Source of the DNA: Hemibagrus wyckioides
Lineage: Eukaryota; Chordata; Actinopteri; Siluriformes; Bagridae
Length of the DNA: 64,000 bases
Assembly (NCBI RefSeq): GCF_019097595.1
Contig: NC_080735.1
Span: forward strand, 14,472,417-14,536,416
Direction: 5' to 3'
This document shows positions 1 through 29,810 of this stretch, in pieces. A program made the translations under genes and the position numbers. How positions within the stretch are numbered: the first letter of the stretch is position 1; each line of letters begins with the position of its first letter. The notes beneath the pieces were generated by a model, which worked only from the letters and a program-made list of their open reading frames with translations, was not told where the DNA came from and searched no databases.

Positions 1-5017
<5,017 letters not shown>

Positions 5018-5130
5018 GGCTCTCTGCGCTGATCGGGTTTCAGCTCAAAACGAGTATAAAAACACAAGGCACAGGGAACCCACGTGGGTATCCGGGCCAA
5101 CCAAAAACATTTCCGGAGTTTATTTTTTTA
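5018..5130 (-). promoter_or_regulatory. dis3 upstream region with palindromic E-box
   Basis: Immediately upstream of the dis3 start codon. It has a CCCACGTGGG palindrome (5079-5088) and a TTCCGGA ETS-like site (about 5111-5117), both common in TATA-less housekeeping promoters. No transcription start can be fixed from sequence alone. Confidence 0.4.
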
Positions 5131-5649
5131 CAGAGACGGAAAAAATGTTTTCTTTGGCTATATTCATTTTATGCTTAGTCGACATACTTATTGACGTGAC
5201 ACAGATAAGAAAAACCCCAAAACATAACTGTACATGTACTGCGTTTATGTATTTCAGCAAGCTTTCGAACTCTAAACTCTGCGCATAGTCCTGGTCGTCC
5301 AACTATTTTTTTGGGGTGTTTTAAATATCTTAGCCACTAGAGGGAGACATTACACAAAATTTGGAGCTGTTGAGCTATTGCCCAAAGAAAGTATTTTTTA
5401 TAGCAAATTCTTCTTTTAGTTTGTCTTTGTATGCTTGTGTGTCATTATTTCCATTTTCGTTCTCACTGCTTATTTTTGGAAGGTTGTTTGTGTGCGTCTT
5501 TAGCCTATAGTATAGCCCGAACCATCATAATGAGTTATTCCAGCTATACTACCATGTTTGACCCTCTGTAGGGGATCTAACTGACCACAGCCTGTCATGT
5601 GCTGATTCATCATGGTGTGATAAGATGCTTTTAGCAATGTTCATATCAC

Positions 5650-5679
5650 AACAAAACCACGGAACCAAAGCTCTAGTCA

Positions 5680-5723
<44 letters not shown>

Positions 5724-5730
5724 TCCCAGA
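5650..5730. repeat. (GT)n microsatellite then short GA run
   Basis: About 15 GT units (5682-5711), then GAGAGAGAGA, in the dis3-metap1d intergenic space. The flanks (5300-5650 and 5730-5990) show no recognisable gene or element. Confidence 0.9.
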
Positions 5731-5994
5731 CAGAGAAGTCACACACATTACATCTTGGTGTGTCTCTGACCTGACCTGTTTACTCATCCCGAAGAGTTTT
5801 TCGTCGTCTTTACCTAACTGCACCCACACTCCAGTAAACAGGTCCACTGCCCTTATGAGTCACAGTGCAGCTCTATATTCAGAGTGTTTATGCTGCTCTT
5901 CTCACTGTGTTACAAAGCACAAAAATACAGGCACAGGGATCCCTGCTGATCAGGTTAGATACAAACTAGACAGGGTTCGGGTTATTATCACCTT

Positions 5995-6053
5995 CCTTCC
6001 TTTTCCTTCCTTCCTTCCTTCCTTCCTTCCTTCCTTCCTTCCTTCCTATCTAT

Positions 6054-6113
<60 letters not shown>

Positions 6114-6134
6114 TTAATTTTCCGACTCTTGAGC

Positions 6135-6196
<62 letters not shown>

Positions 6197-6207
6197 TTCT
6201 TATCTAT

Positions 6208-6240
<33 letters not shown>

Positions 6241-6253
6241 TTTCTTTCTTCCT

Positions 6254-6284
<31 letters not shown>

Positions 6285-6456
6285 CTTTCTTTCTTTTAAT
6301 TTTCCGACTCTTGAGCTCTTTCTTTCTTTCTTTTCTCTTTCTTTCTTTCTTTCTTTCTTTCCTTCCTTCCGTCCTTCCTTTCCTTCCTTCCTTCCTTCCT
6401 TCCTTCCTTCCTTCCTTTCCTTCCGTCCTTCCTCTCCTTCCATCCATCCTTCCTTT

Positions 6457-6531
<75 letters not shown>

Positions 6532-6536
6532 GCTTG

Positions 6537-6575
<39 letters not shown>

Positions 6576-6609
6576 GCTTGTCTTTCTTTCTTTCTTTCTT
6601 CATATCTAT

Positions 6610-6678
<69 letters not shown>

Positions 6679-6686
6679 ATATCTAT

Positions 6687-6739
<53 letters not shown>

Positions 6740-6764
6740 ATATCTATTCTTTCTTCATATCTAT

Positions 6765-6832
<68 letters not shown>

Positions 6833-6848
6833 TCCTTCTCATATCTAT

Positions 6849-6881
<33 letters not shown>

Positions 6882-6889
6882 ATATCTAT

Positions 6890-6962
<73 letters not shown>

Positions 6963-6970
6963 ATATCTAT

Positions 6971-7038
<68 letters not shown>

Positions 7039-7054
7039 TCCTTCTCATATCTAT

Positions 7055-7087
<33 letters not shown>

Positions 7088-7134
7088 TTCTATCTTTTCT
7101 TTCTTTCTTTCTATTCTTTCTTTCTTTCTTTTCT

Positions 7135-7167
<33 letters not shown>

Positions 7168-7175
7168 ATATCTAT

Positions 7176-7253
<78 letters not shown>

Positions 7254-7341
7254 TTCCTTCCTTCCTTCATATCTATTCTTTCTTTCTTTCTTCCTTCCTT
7301 CCTTCCTTCCTTCCTTCCTTCCTTCCTTCCTTCCTTCCTTC
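5995..7341. repeat. 1.35-kb TTTC/TTCC polypyrimidine tract
   Basis: Nearly pure pyrimidine on the plus strand. TTCC blocks at both ends and inside (5995-6047, 6360-6455, 7252-7341) flank long TTTC runs. Short interruptions recur: ATATCTATTC about ten times, a TTTTAATTTTCCGACTCTTG spacer twice (6113 and 6294) and TCTGCTTGTC twice (6529 and 6573). Frames open through it on both strands are low-complexity artefacts. Confidence 0.97.
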
Positions 7342-7439
7342 ACAGTGTTCAGCTCATTATCACTCTGGAACATTTTGCCAAAGCAGTACCACAGTTTGTA
7401 CAGAGAGCTTCCCCGTATTTATACCCCAGGGTTTATAAA

Positions 7440-8050
7440 GACCATACAGGCACATGTTTGTGGACACCTGATGATCATACTTGTATAAGCTTGTTGAACA
7501 TCCTAGTCCGGATTTAGACCACTTTGCTCTTATAACAAGCTCCAATCTTCTTTCCACTAGAGTTCGGAGTGTGATTATAGGGGTCCGGCTTCGGTGTTGC
7601 CGTTCATTCCAAAGGTGTTTAGAAGGATTAAGGTGCCTGTGCTCTTACTCCAGTCTTGACAAGTCATGTCTTCATTTACATTACATTTGCATTTCTGTCA
7701 TTTGGCAGACGCCCTTATCCAGAGCGACTTACAATTTATTTCATTTTATACGGGTGAGAGATTGAGGGTTAAGGGCCTTGCTCAAGGGCACAGCAGTCAG
7801 ACTCACACTCATGACCTTCTGATCATTAATCCACTAAGCTACAACATCCCACATTATAATGGAGCTCTGTGCTTTGTGCCCAGGGGCACTGGCATACTGG
7901 AACAGGTTTGTGGGCCTCTTAGTTCTAGTAAAAGTAAATTGTACAAGAACAACTGCCATTGTATAGAATTGTGAGCTTCTTTGCACTTTTTTGGCATCAC
8001 TTTGGGGAAAGCACCATATATAGGCATGATGTTCAGGTATCCACAACCCT
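7440..8050 (-). mobile_element. Tc1-like element C, decayed and split by a SINE
   Basis: The ends are imperfect inverted repeats: TGTGGACACCTGATGATCAT near 7458 and a TATCCACA end near 8038-8045. Internal blocks read as a decayed Tc1-type transposase on the minus strand (TTCATTCCAAAGGTGTTTAG, GGAACAGGTTTGTGGGCCTC). A SINE interrupts it at about 7672-7850. Not functional. Confidence 0.7.
7672..7850 (-). mobile_element. tRNA-derived SINE with conserved fish tail, nested
   Basis: On the minus strand: a degenerate tRNA-like head, the linker TTGAGCAAGGCCCTTAACCC, then the tail TAAGTCGCTCTGGATAAGGG and CGTCTGCCAAATGACAG. This tail is widespread in teleost SINEs, probably V-SINE type. Inserted inside the Tc1-type element of 7440-8050, so it is the younger of the two. 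Confidence 0.75.
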
Positions 8051-8348
8051 CATTTTTGTTTATATTTTTGTCTGCTTTTGTCTTGCTATCCTAAACTACA
8101 GTGTTCTTAGCTTTGTTGCGATCCAAATGCATTTTATAGTCCCTTCATCACTTTTGAAAGGGTTTGCAAGGGCATAGTCAAAATTGCATTTTATTATAAA
8201 ATGGAATTGAGGTGTAGCTGATTTTGTTGCTTTTAACACAGTTTAACACCTGTTTGTCAAGACACAGGTTCCTGCACATTGTAGGGTTTTTGTTTAATCT
8301 TGCAAGTCTTGCTGTAAATTTCGATTATATACTTATATTGCTGCACTA

Positions 8349-8870
8349 TACACCAAGCATAACATTATGACCCCCTGCCTAATATTGTGTTGGTCCCCCT
8401 TTGGCTGCCGAAACAGCCCTGACCCGTCATGCACCTTTGTATCAGAACCAGCATTAACTTCTACAGCAATTTGAGCAACAGTAGATTGGATCACACGGGC
8501 CAGCCTTCTCTCCCCATGTGCATCAATGAGCCTTGGCCGTCCATGACCCTGTCGCCGGTTCACCACTGTTCTTTCCTTGGACCACTTTTGATAGATACTG
8601 ACCACTGCAGACCGGGAACACCCCACAAGAGCTGTAGTTTTGGAGATGCTCTGATCCAGTCGTCTAGCCATCACAATTTGGCCCTTCATCAAACTCGCTC
8701 AAATCCTTACGCTTGTCCAATTTTCCTGCTTCTAACACATCAACTTTGAGGACAAAATGTTCACTTGCTGCCTAATATATCCCACCCACTAACAGGTGCC
8801 ATGATGAGGAGATCATCAGTGTTACTCACTTCACCTCTCAGTGGTCATAATGTTATGCCTGATCGGTGTA
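8349..8870 (-). mobile_element. Tc1-like element A, copy 2, internally deleted
   Basis: TA-bounded with both inverted ends (CACCAAGCATAACATTATGA and GATCGGTGTA). On the minus strand it codes for the transposase DNA-binding region ([48 protein letters not shown]) and then jumps from the AEVNAGS-like region straight to the 3' end. Non-autonomous. Confidence 0.92.
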
Positions 8871-8959
8871 GCTGTGCATATTACATAACCGGTGTAGCTT
8901 ATGAGGTTATAGGTTAGTGAACTCATAACTGTCTATAATAATTATTAAACTACAGCGAG

Positions 8960-8963
8960 GAAA

Positions 8964-9014
<51 letters not shown>

Positions 9015-9015
9015 T
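8960..9015. repeat. (ATT)n microsatellite
   Basis: About 15 uninterrupted ATT units, 160 bases upstream of the metap1d start. Confidence 0.95.
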
Positions 9016-9117
9016 GTAGTAATATATGTTATATATGAGTGTTAGAATGAAAGTAAAACCTGACTAATGTGTTATTGCTTTATGTTACCTGTAATAAATA
9101 TCTCTGAAAATAGACCT

Positions 9118-9176
9118 GACAGGCGCGCGCGCGCGCACCCGCGCGAAACTCACGTGACCCGCGGTGCACAGAAAAC
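9118..9176 (+). promoter_or_regulatory. metap1d proximal promoter / 5' UTR
   Basis: A GC-rich segment directly upstream of the start codon has a CG run (9122-9136) and an E-box CACGTGAC (9151-9158). No TATA box is seen. The layout fits a CpG-type housekeeping promoter. Confidence 0.5.
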
Positions 9177-23472
<14,296 letters not shown>

Positions 23473-23595
23473 ATGCGGTCAAGAAGCTTGTGTGTGTTGT
23501 TGCTTAAAGACAAACAGGGATTTGCGACGTCCAGTGTAACAGAACCATTTCATATGAAAATACTATTTTTCAGAGATGTACTTTAACACATTTGG

Positions 23596-23601
23596 AATAA
23601 A
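23596..23601 (+). terminator. metap1d polyadenylation signal
   Basis: AATAAA lies 124 bases after the metap1d stop codon, with T/GT-rich sequence downstream (TTTTTGTGCC, about 23640). Best candidate 3' end. Confidence 0.75.
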
Positions 23602-24233
23602 ATCTGTTCAGATTTGTTCGGATTAAAGGAAGAACAACATTTTTGTGCCTTATATTGTTTTTGTTACCAGTTTTATTGTAATCCCATTTAAAATGTGTGC
23701 AGTATAAAGCTAAGAGGTCTTTTGCTGTTTGTCTTTTCTTTTACAAATTAAAGCACGGAAGCCCCCTTTTTTAGTCTGCTTCCATTAAGCTCAGCTAAAT
23801 GTTTCATTATTTCATAGCTCTATTAGGAGAGCGTATCTTACGTCACTCCTAAAACGTCAATCTGTCTCGAGATCAGCGCCGGAATGAGCGAGAAAACTTC
23901 GTTACGTCTTATTAACATGGCTTACGCTCACTATCTGCTCTCGTCATGAAATTACACTGGAGTAACGTCGTTACACGAGCGCATATCCACCGAGAGGTGA
24001 TTTTATTTATGGCATATGAGGGCTCCCTGGCATCGTGGGGTTTCCTATATAATCGAGTTTAGTAACTGATCATATTTAGGTCTTATGATGAGATTGGACA
24101 GGTGGAGCTAACAAGCTAAACAAAACCATGGTAGATCTGCTCTTGATGGATGATACATGACACAAGACGGTATACACAAGGACACGACAGAAGTAAATAT
24201 CAGATTTTATGCTGTGGTGCATTTATAGTTACA

Positions 24234-24722
24234 TACACCGATCAGCCATAACATTATGAGCACTGAGTAAGACTGATCTCCTCATCATGGCACCTGTTAG
24301 TGGGTGGGATATATTAAGCAGAAAGTGAACATTTTGTCCTCAAAGTTGATGTGTTAGAAGCAGGAAAAATGGACAAGAGTAAAGACTTGAGCGAGTTTGA
24401 TGAAGGGCCAAATTGTGATGGCTAGACGACTGGATCAGAGCATCTCCAAAACTGCAGCTCTTGTGGGGTGTTCCTGGTCTGCAGTGGTCACTATCTATCA
24501 AAAGTAGCCTTTAAGTCCTGTAAATATGGCCCATTAAGGCCCCACCTCGCAACTTACAGGACTTAAAGGATCTGCTGCTAACATCTTGGTGCCAGACACC
24601 ACAGCACACCTTCAGGGATCTAGTGGAGTCCATGCCTTGATGCGTCAGGGCTCTTTTGGCAGCAAAAGGGGGACCATCACAATATTAGGCAGGTGGTCAT
24701 AATGTTATGCCTGGTCACTGTA
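24234..24722 (+). mobile_element. Tc1-like element A, copy 3, deleted with internal hairpin
   Basis: TA-bounded with both ends. It keeps the transposase N-terminal coding part, then joins the 3' part through an inverted duplication: CCTTTAAGTCCTG (from 24509) pairs with CAGGACTTAAAGG near 24557-24570. The same joint occurs in copy 11. Confidence 0.92.
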
Positions 24723-24776
24723 TAATGTAGTGGAATATCTGAGTTCCAGTTATTAATTAATCGTTAATTATCTTAC

Positions 24777-24779
<3 letters not shown>

Positions 24780-24809
<30 letters not shown>
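24780..24809. repeat. (CT)n microsatellite
   Basis: About 15 CT units. Confidence 0.95.
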
Positions 24810-24812
<3 letters not shown>

Positions 24813-24954
24813 AAAACAGAAAACACTCTTCACCTTCTAGAAATCTTAGAAACAAATGTAGAGACTTGACACTTCCATTAATGTTAAATAACTTATTTTG
24901 TATATTAGTCTAGATTACACTGATCTAGACTAGATCCAGCAAACTGCACTAGTG

Positions 24955-25015
24955 TGAAAGCTGCTGTTATAGAAAATTAATCAACCCCTTCTGACCAATC
25001 AGAATGGAGAATTCA
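24955..25015. repeat. Dispersed repeat end with CTTCTGACCAATCAGAAT
   Basis: GCTGCTGTTATAGAAAATTA, then CCTTCTGACCAATCAGAAT, matching the block at 10610-10645. Typical of a non-autonomous teleost DNA element; class uncertain. Confidence 0.5.
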
Positions 25016-25765
25016 TTAAGATTAATGATTAATTAATTAATCCAGATTTAGTGATCAGATTAATGACGTATAACTAAATAACCAGGTGTAAACGGGGTCG
25101 AAAGGTGTGAAAGTGAGCACTTGACTTGACCTGACCCAACCTGAACTGTTAAACCCTTTCTTTTGTAAATTGGGTGTGTCCTAAAAAGGAGCCATTTGGA
25201 ACGGTATCCGGTTAAACCCGATGCTCGCCGGTTAGTCTGCTTTTGAACTCGGCTCCATACCGAGGGAGCAGCCACCGTGGTCGGACGGTGACAAAAGCGC
25301 ACGAGAGAGAGATTAACGGTGGAAACCCGCCCATTAGGAGCGTCTTCAATAGTCGCCATGGCTACGTCCCAAAGTTACTATAGCAACCATAGCTTGTGTG
25401 ATACACTACTAGCATGTTGCTACGCGTTGACGTAACGCGTTTAACTGCATATCAACAGGTGGAAGTCAAAGTGTAAAGCAGAAGTTCCCACACAGGATCT
25501 TTATGTGGTTTAATAGGCACACTTTACTATGGAGTTACAAAGTAAAACAAATGGCTGCGTCCCAAACCGCACCACATAGCCTTAAACACTGATTTAGCCC
25601 CCTGTGTAGTTTACCTTGCGGTTTGAGATGCAACCATTGGCATCAAACTGTTTACCTAAATATTCAGCTCATGTAGACTTTTATTTATCCTTATATCATA
25701 TTCTTACATCCATATCCTTATATATCCATATCTCCTATTATGATTTTTATTATCGTGCATATTCT
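25015..25765. other. Intergenic, no gene recognised
   Basis: Complex sequence between metap1d and the dlx2 gene. The frames here are short and resemble no family I know. Confidence 0.6.
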
Positions 25766-25769
25766 AAGC

Positions 25770-25826
<57 letters not shown>

Positions 25827-26144
25827 TATCTGTCGTATATATATATATATATAATTGCCTTTAGATAATATTACTTTTCTTGCTGTTGACAGATTCCTCA
25901 TTCTTTACTTTCTTTATATTAGACATATTTTTTTATTATGATGAGTCTAAGTAGTGAAGTAGTAGTAATAATAATAATAATAATCAGAAGAAGAAATAAG
26001 TAAATATTGGGATTTTCTGATAATAATAATGATAATAATAAAAAATAAAAATAAAATAAAATTAATATTTAAAAAATACATAATAATAATAATAATAATA
26101 ATAAGAAGAAGAAGAAGAAGAAGAAGAAGGAAGGAAGGAAGAAA

Positions 26145-26199
<55 letters not shown>

Positions 26200-26264
26200 A
26201 TATTGGGCTGACATAGTTTTAAGGTAAATTCTTACTATAGCTCTTGAATTTTGTTCTTCTTTCC

Positions 26265-26325
<61 letters not shown>
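25766..26325. repeat. AAT, TA, AAG, AAAT, GT and GA arrays
   Basis: AAT 25770-25826, TA 25836-25853, AAT/AAG/GGAA/AAAT 26078-26202, GT 26265-26284, GA 26285-26324. It forms the left border of the complex block at 26330. Confidence 0.95.
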
Positions 26326-26327
<2 letters not shown>

Positions 26328-26329
26328 GC

Positions 26330-26480
26330 TGTGGTCGATAGCGGCTCCTCTAAACGCGACTCTTACATCGAAATGTAATTGCAGTCATTTTGCAGAGTCT
26401 TTGTGCACATTTGCTTTTTCCGTGTCGCAATTACAAGCAATTTCGGCGAATCTTTTTAGTGGAACAAAAAGAATGGGATG
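26330..26480. promoter_or_regulatory. Candidate conserved enhancer block A (dlx locus)
   Basis: High-complexity island between two GA microsatellites with homeodomain-type cores TAATTG (26376-26381), CAATTA (26428-26433) and CAATTT (26438-26443) in a non-repetitive setting. It lies 3' of dlx2, where the convergent dlx1/dlx2 pair carries its shared forebrain enhancers in other vertebrates. Function is inferred from place and motif only. Confidence 0.4.
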
Positions 26481-26519
26481 GGAGGTGTGGGGAGGGGAGG
26501 AGAGGATGGAGGGAGAGGG

Positions 26520-26529
26520 GATAGAGAGA

Positions 26530-26574
<45 letters not shown>

Positions 26575-26720
26575 AAAATTGAGTCTGGGTGTTTGGCAGT
26601 GACCGGGTGGGTGGAGAGGCGGCTCAGCTCGCGGTTAGGTTTTCAGCCGCCTGCTAAAGCGTTTGCAGGTGGTCCTGCGCGCGCAGGGGGTCTGTTAGAG
26701 AAAAGAGCTGCTTAAAACAA
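26520..26720 (+). other. GA run plus GC-rich block with TATAAAA-like motif
   Basis: GA run 26524-26570, then GTATAAAATTGAG (26570) and a GC-rich stretch to 26710. It could be a relic promoter or non-coding exon; no coding homology was seen. 26720-27120 holds nothing recognisable. Confidence 0.3.
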
Positions 26721-27127
26721 CCATGTTATCATCATGACCTCCCACTGAGACTTGCAGTCGAGGACAAACCCGGTGGACAAAATACTAGACATTTAAGTCT
26801 TTTATCAAGTTAATAAAGGCTTACCTTATCTGCGCCTTGGGCATTTTAACTATAAATATTTAAATATGTAGAAAAGAATGAGTCCACAGATGGCTGAAAT
26901 TGTGAAATAATCTTTCTATCTTGTTCTGTTCCTTAAAAAATGTAATACACTTTATTAGATTTGCTGAAAGCTCCTTTTTTTCGTTGTTATTACAGCATAT
27001 GTGGCATGTATAAAATATTTCTTTTAAAAATATTTCTGACGAACGAACAAAATTATTATGATTTTTTTTTTACCCCCAGAAATAAATGCAACATCTTGGG
27101 AGATATTAACCTAAAATTTGTAATTGT

Positions 27128-27128
27128 A

Positions 27129-27186
<58 letters not shown>

Positions 27187-27240
27187 ATGCATTTTTAAAT
27201 GTATGTCAAATTATAGGTAGTGTTTTGAATAATACTTGAA

Positions 27241-27281
<41 letters not shown>

Positions 27282-27282
27282 C
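27128..27282. repeat. ATCT array and TA array
   Basis: ATCT 27128-27186 and TA 27243-27281. Confidence 0.95.
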
Positions 27283-27284
27283 GT

Positions 27285-27640
27285 TAGTCTTTAGTGACGT
27301 GGCTGCCATATTGTATTGTTGTTATAGCGACCAAATTGCGCGTAGAATCCTGAGCTTGCAGCGTATTATGGGATTATTATGGGATGCGCAAACGTGTATA
27401 GGATATAAGCCGCGGATGTGTACAGTGCTCAGCAAACGGATACGATTAGCCGAGACTCCTAATGATGTGGTTTGCAAATAAAGGGCGGCATTTCAATCAT
27501 TACCAGCTGAAACTCTGCAGAAATATGTGTAATGCGTACAGTGTGCGGTAATAAAGCCATAAATAGGCTGACTGTACATTGGCGGAAATTCCAATGGCTG
27601 CGGAATTTCGACGGAAAAACTGGTTCTTCCTCCTTGTGCA
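27285..27640. promoter_or_regulatory. Candidate conserved enhancer block B (dlx locus)
   Basis: Complex, repeat-free sequence with an ATTTCAATCATTACCAGCTG segment containing a CAGCTG E-box (27504-27509) beside ATTA cores. E-box plus homeodomain sites is the known pairing for proneural/Dlx forebrain enhancers. No coding frame was recognised. Functional call is inference. Confidence 0.35.
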
Positions 27641-28250
27641 CCTCTTATCTAGAGGTTGAACACCTCAAACGTGTGGGATGTTCAGGGTTAAATTTAGGAT
27701 GTGTAGGATGAAAGCCCATGCAGAGGGGAAGGAAAACCCCCTATTATGCTGCAGACTGAATTTATGTCAATTTGAAGATATTATTATTGTTTTAAAAGTT
27801 CTGGATTTTTGCAATGGTTTATTATAAAATATATATTAGTGTGTAAATATGATTTACTATTTACTTTGAATGGACACTCCCCCAACAAACGCCCACATAG
27901 GCTGTAAACTCCGGTGATTTTTACACTGTTATTCAAAATGCATCAAGTAGGCACGTGCTTTTTCTGCTTTTCTGGTGATTCCCATTACAATCTGCATCCT
28001 TAACAATGAAAAAAAAAATGTACAGCAATGCTATAGAACATGTTATGGAACATATCTGGACCACTTTTCTGATGATTTCCATCCATCCAACCATGCAACC
28101 ATCCATCCATCCAGTCGCTACAGTCGAGTTACTAATCAAACAAAAAAAAAAAAGTTTTAAGCAATGGCTCTTTGGTTGTTAGTAGAAGCATCAATCGAAA
28201 TGCTGTCAAAAAACCTAAAAAGAATCAAGCATATCTTCTACATCTTTTTC
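27641..28250. other. Intergenic, no gene recognised
   Basis: AT-rich complex sequence with a short CCATCCAT run (28078-28112) and two A-runs (28006 and 28142). No element or exon recognised. Confidence 0.6.
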
Positions 28251-28445
28251 TACCTTTAGTGCCTTTCACCTGGGAAAGGGCAACATGGTAATGCATTAAA
28301 GCTACATCAGTGGTCCTTAAGGTCCTATTCTACACCATAGAGGTATAAAGATACATACAAATTACAAAATATATACTCTTAATGGTATCACCTCACCAAC
28401 AAGGACAAATACAGTCTGATATACCTTTATTTCTGAGAGTGTAAT
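28250..28445. mobile_element. MITE-like repeat (TACCTTTATTTCTGAGAGTG end), copy 1
   Basis: Ends with ATACCTTTATTTCTGAGAGTG. Internal AAGGTCCTATTC and ACCTCACCAACAAGGACAAA blocks match the copy at 30190-30615. Short, without coding capacity. Confidence 0.55.
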
Positions 28446-28634
28446 CTTCCTGTAGTATCTGCTATACTGATAAAGGATATCACTGAATCATTTAATGTTT
28501 TAAAGTGTGTTGGCTAAATGTGGCAGACGACACAGCTATTAAAAGTTTCTTCAAAGTATTTTATACACCTTTATAATTCAGGCTCATTAATGATTCTTCA
28601 TTTGTATATATATACATATATACATATATATATA

Positions 28635-28750
28635 TCCCTAATGAGCAAGCCAGAGGTGATGGAGGGGAGAAACTCCCTGAGATGACATGAGGAAGAAAGA
28701 AAGGAAAGAACCTCTTCTGGGTGACACCGGACTGTATGATTAAAATAATT
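28635..28750 (+). repeat. Dispersed teleost repeat (GAGGAAACCTTGAGAGG family), copy 2
   Basis: CCCTAATGAGCAAGCCAGAG, then CTCCCTGAGATGACATGAGG and GGGTGACACCGGACTGTATG, matching 46640-46745 and the reverse of 3010-3110. Confidence 0.6.
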
Positions 28751-28914
28751 TATCATCTAGAGCTGTATATTATACAGTCAAAATGTGGTAATTGTGCTAA
28801 CAGGAATTTATGAGCTTGTGAGTAACTCCTCTTTGTTGCTTTGCCAGATTAAACAGCACTGAAAACCATGTTACTTTTAATACTGACACTGTAGCCTGCT
28901 TCAATTCATTATTT

Positions 28915-29330
28915 TTGAAGGTGGTCAGTAGCTGATGGGCGACACTTTGGGCTGAGGGATTACCCTCGGGAAATCTGTGATGCTTTTTCTATGTAACAAG
29001 GCTCTTTATACATTTGCGTCAAGTAATTAAAAAATAATTGTTTGAATTTTATTCATTTATTTATTTTTTACACATTACCACCATTCAGCATTCCGTAGCC
29101 TATAATGCAACTATGACTGCCTGAAATCGTGGGTCACGTGGTATAGGCTCATATTTAGGGTCAAGTTCATATTTTATAGCTCCCATCATTTATTTTTCTC
29201 CTCAACCTCACAGGTGACACTGAGTTTGTTATAGACCTACTGTAAGTGCAGTGTTTGTTTTCATAATTGGAAATAAGAAATGTATCTTTAGGTCAGTTCC
29301 GGTAATCGTGAAGCACACACAAAGTTTTAA
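28915..29330. promoter_or_regulatory. Candidate regulatory block C (dlx locus)
   Basis: Repeat-poor sequence with TAATTA (29024-29029) and ATAATTG (29034-29040) five bases apart, which could take a homeodomain pair. Positioned between metap1d and dlx2. Inference only. Confidence 0.3.
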
Positions 29331-29399
29331 TTGCACTATGGGGCTGTATGCATATTGTGCATCCTCTAGTGTAGATATTTAAAAAAGGCTGAGTTTCAA

Positions 29400-29540
29400 G
29401 AAATGAAACTTTTACAGAACCGCGTGTCCCCCGTACCAAAAATAATCCAAGGCTGAGTCGGAGCTGGAAGCGCAGGGCGTTTTGGGAGAATAATGTTTCC
29501 GAGGCGGTTCTGCTTGAGGCGGTTTTATGCTTTTTTTTTC

Positions 29541-29586
<46 letters not shown>

Positions 29587-29810
29587 TTTGCTTCAGTGCC
29601 GCTCATAAAACGTCTGGGAGAGGCGCGCAATGACTCCAGAAAGTCTGCAGTGGGAAGAGCCGTGTAGCCGCACACGGAACGCCCTCCCCTCCCCGTTTCT
29701 CCGCCGCGTGCCAAGCTGAGACGCGCCCGCACACCGCCGCGCGCTGCTCTCTCCAAAACGCATGCTTCCACGCACACTTAAGCCGCACACTCGTGCGCTA
29801 AATAGTAGTA
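29400..29810. promoter_or_regulatory. CpG-rich block with CT array (dlx locus)
   Basis: GC-rich DNA (29455-29525 and 29595-29795) around a CT run (29545-29582). CpG density is unusual for this AT-rich intergenic region, and several open minus-strand frames result from the composition alone. It may be a CpG island or the site of a lost gene's promoter. No dlx1 coding match was seen. Confidence 0.35.

Noticed and set aside
5855..7438. 527-codon open frame and several long frames on both strands
   Set aside because: They run through the TTTC/TTCC tract; the product is only Phe/Leu/Ser or Lys/Glu/Arg repeats.
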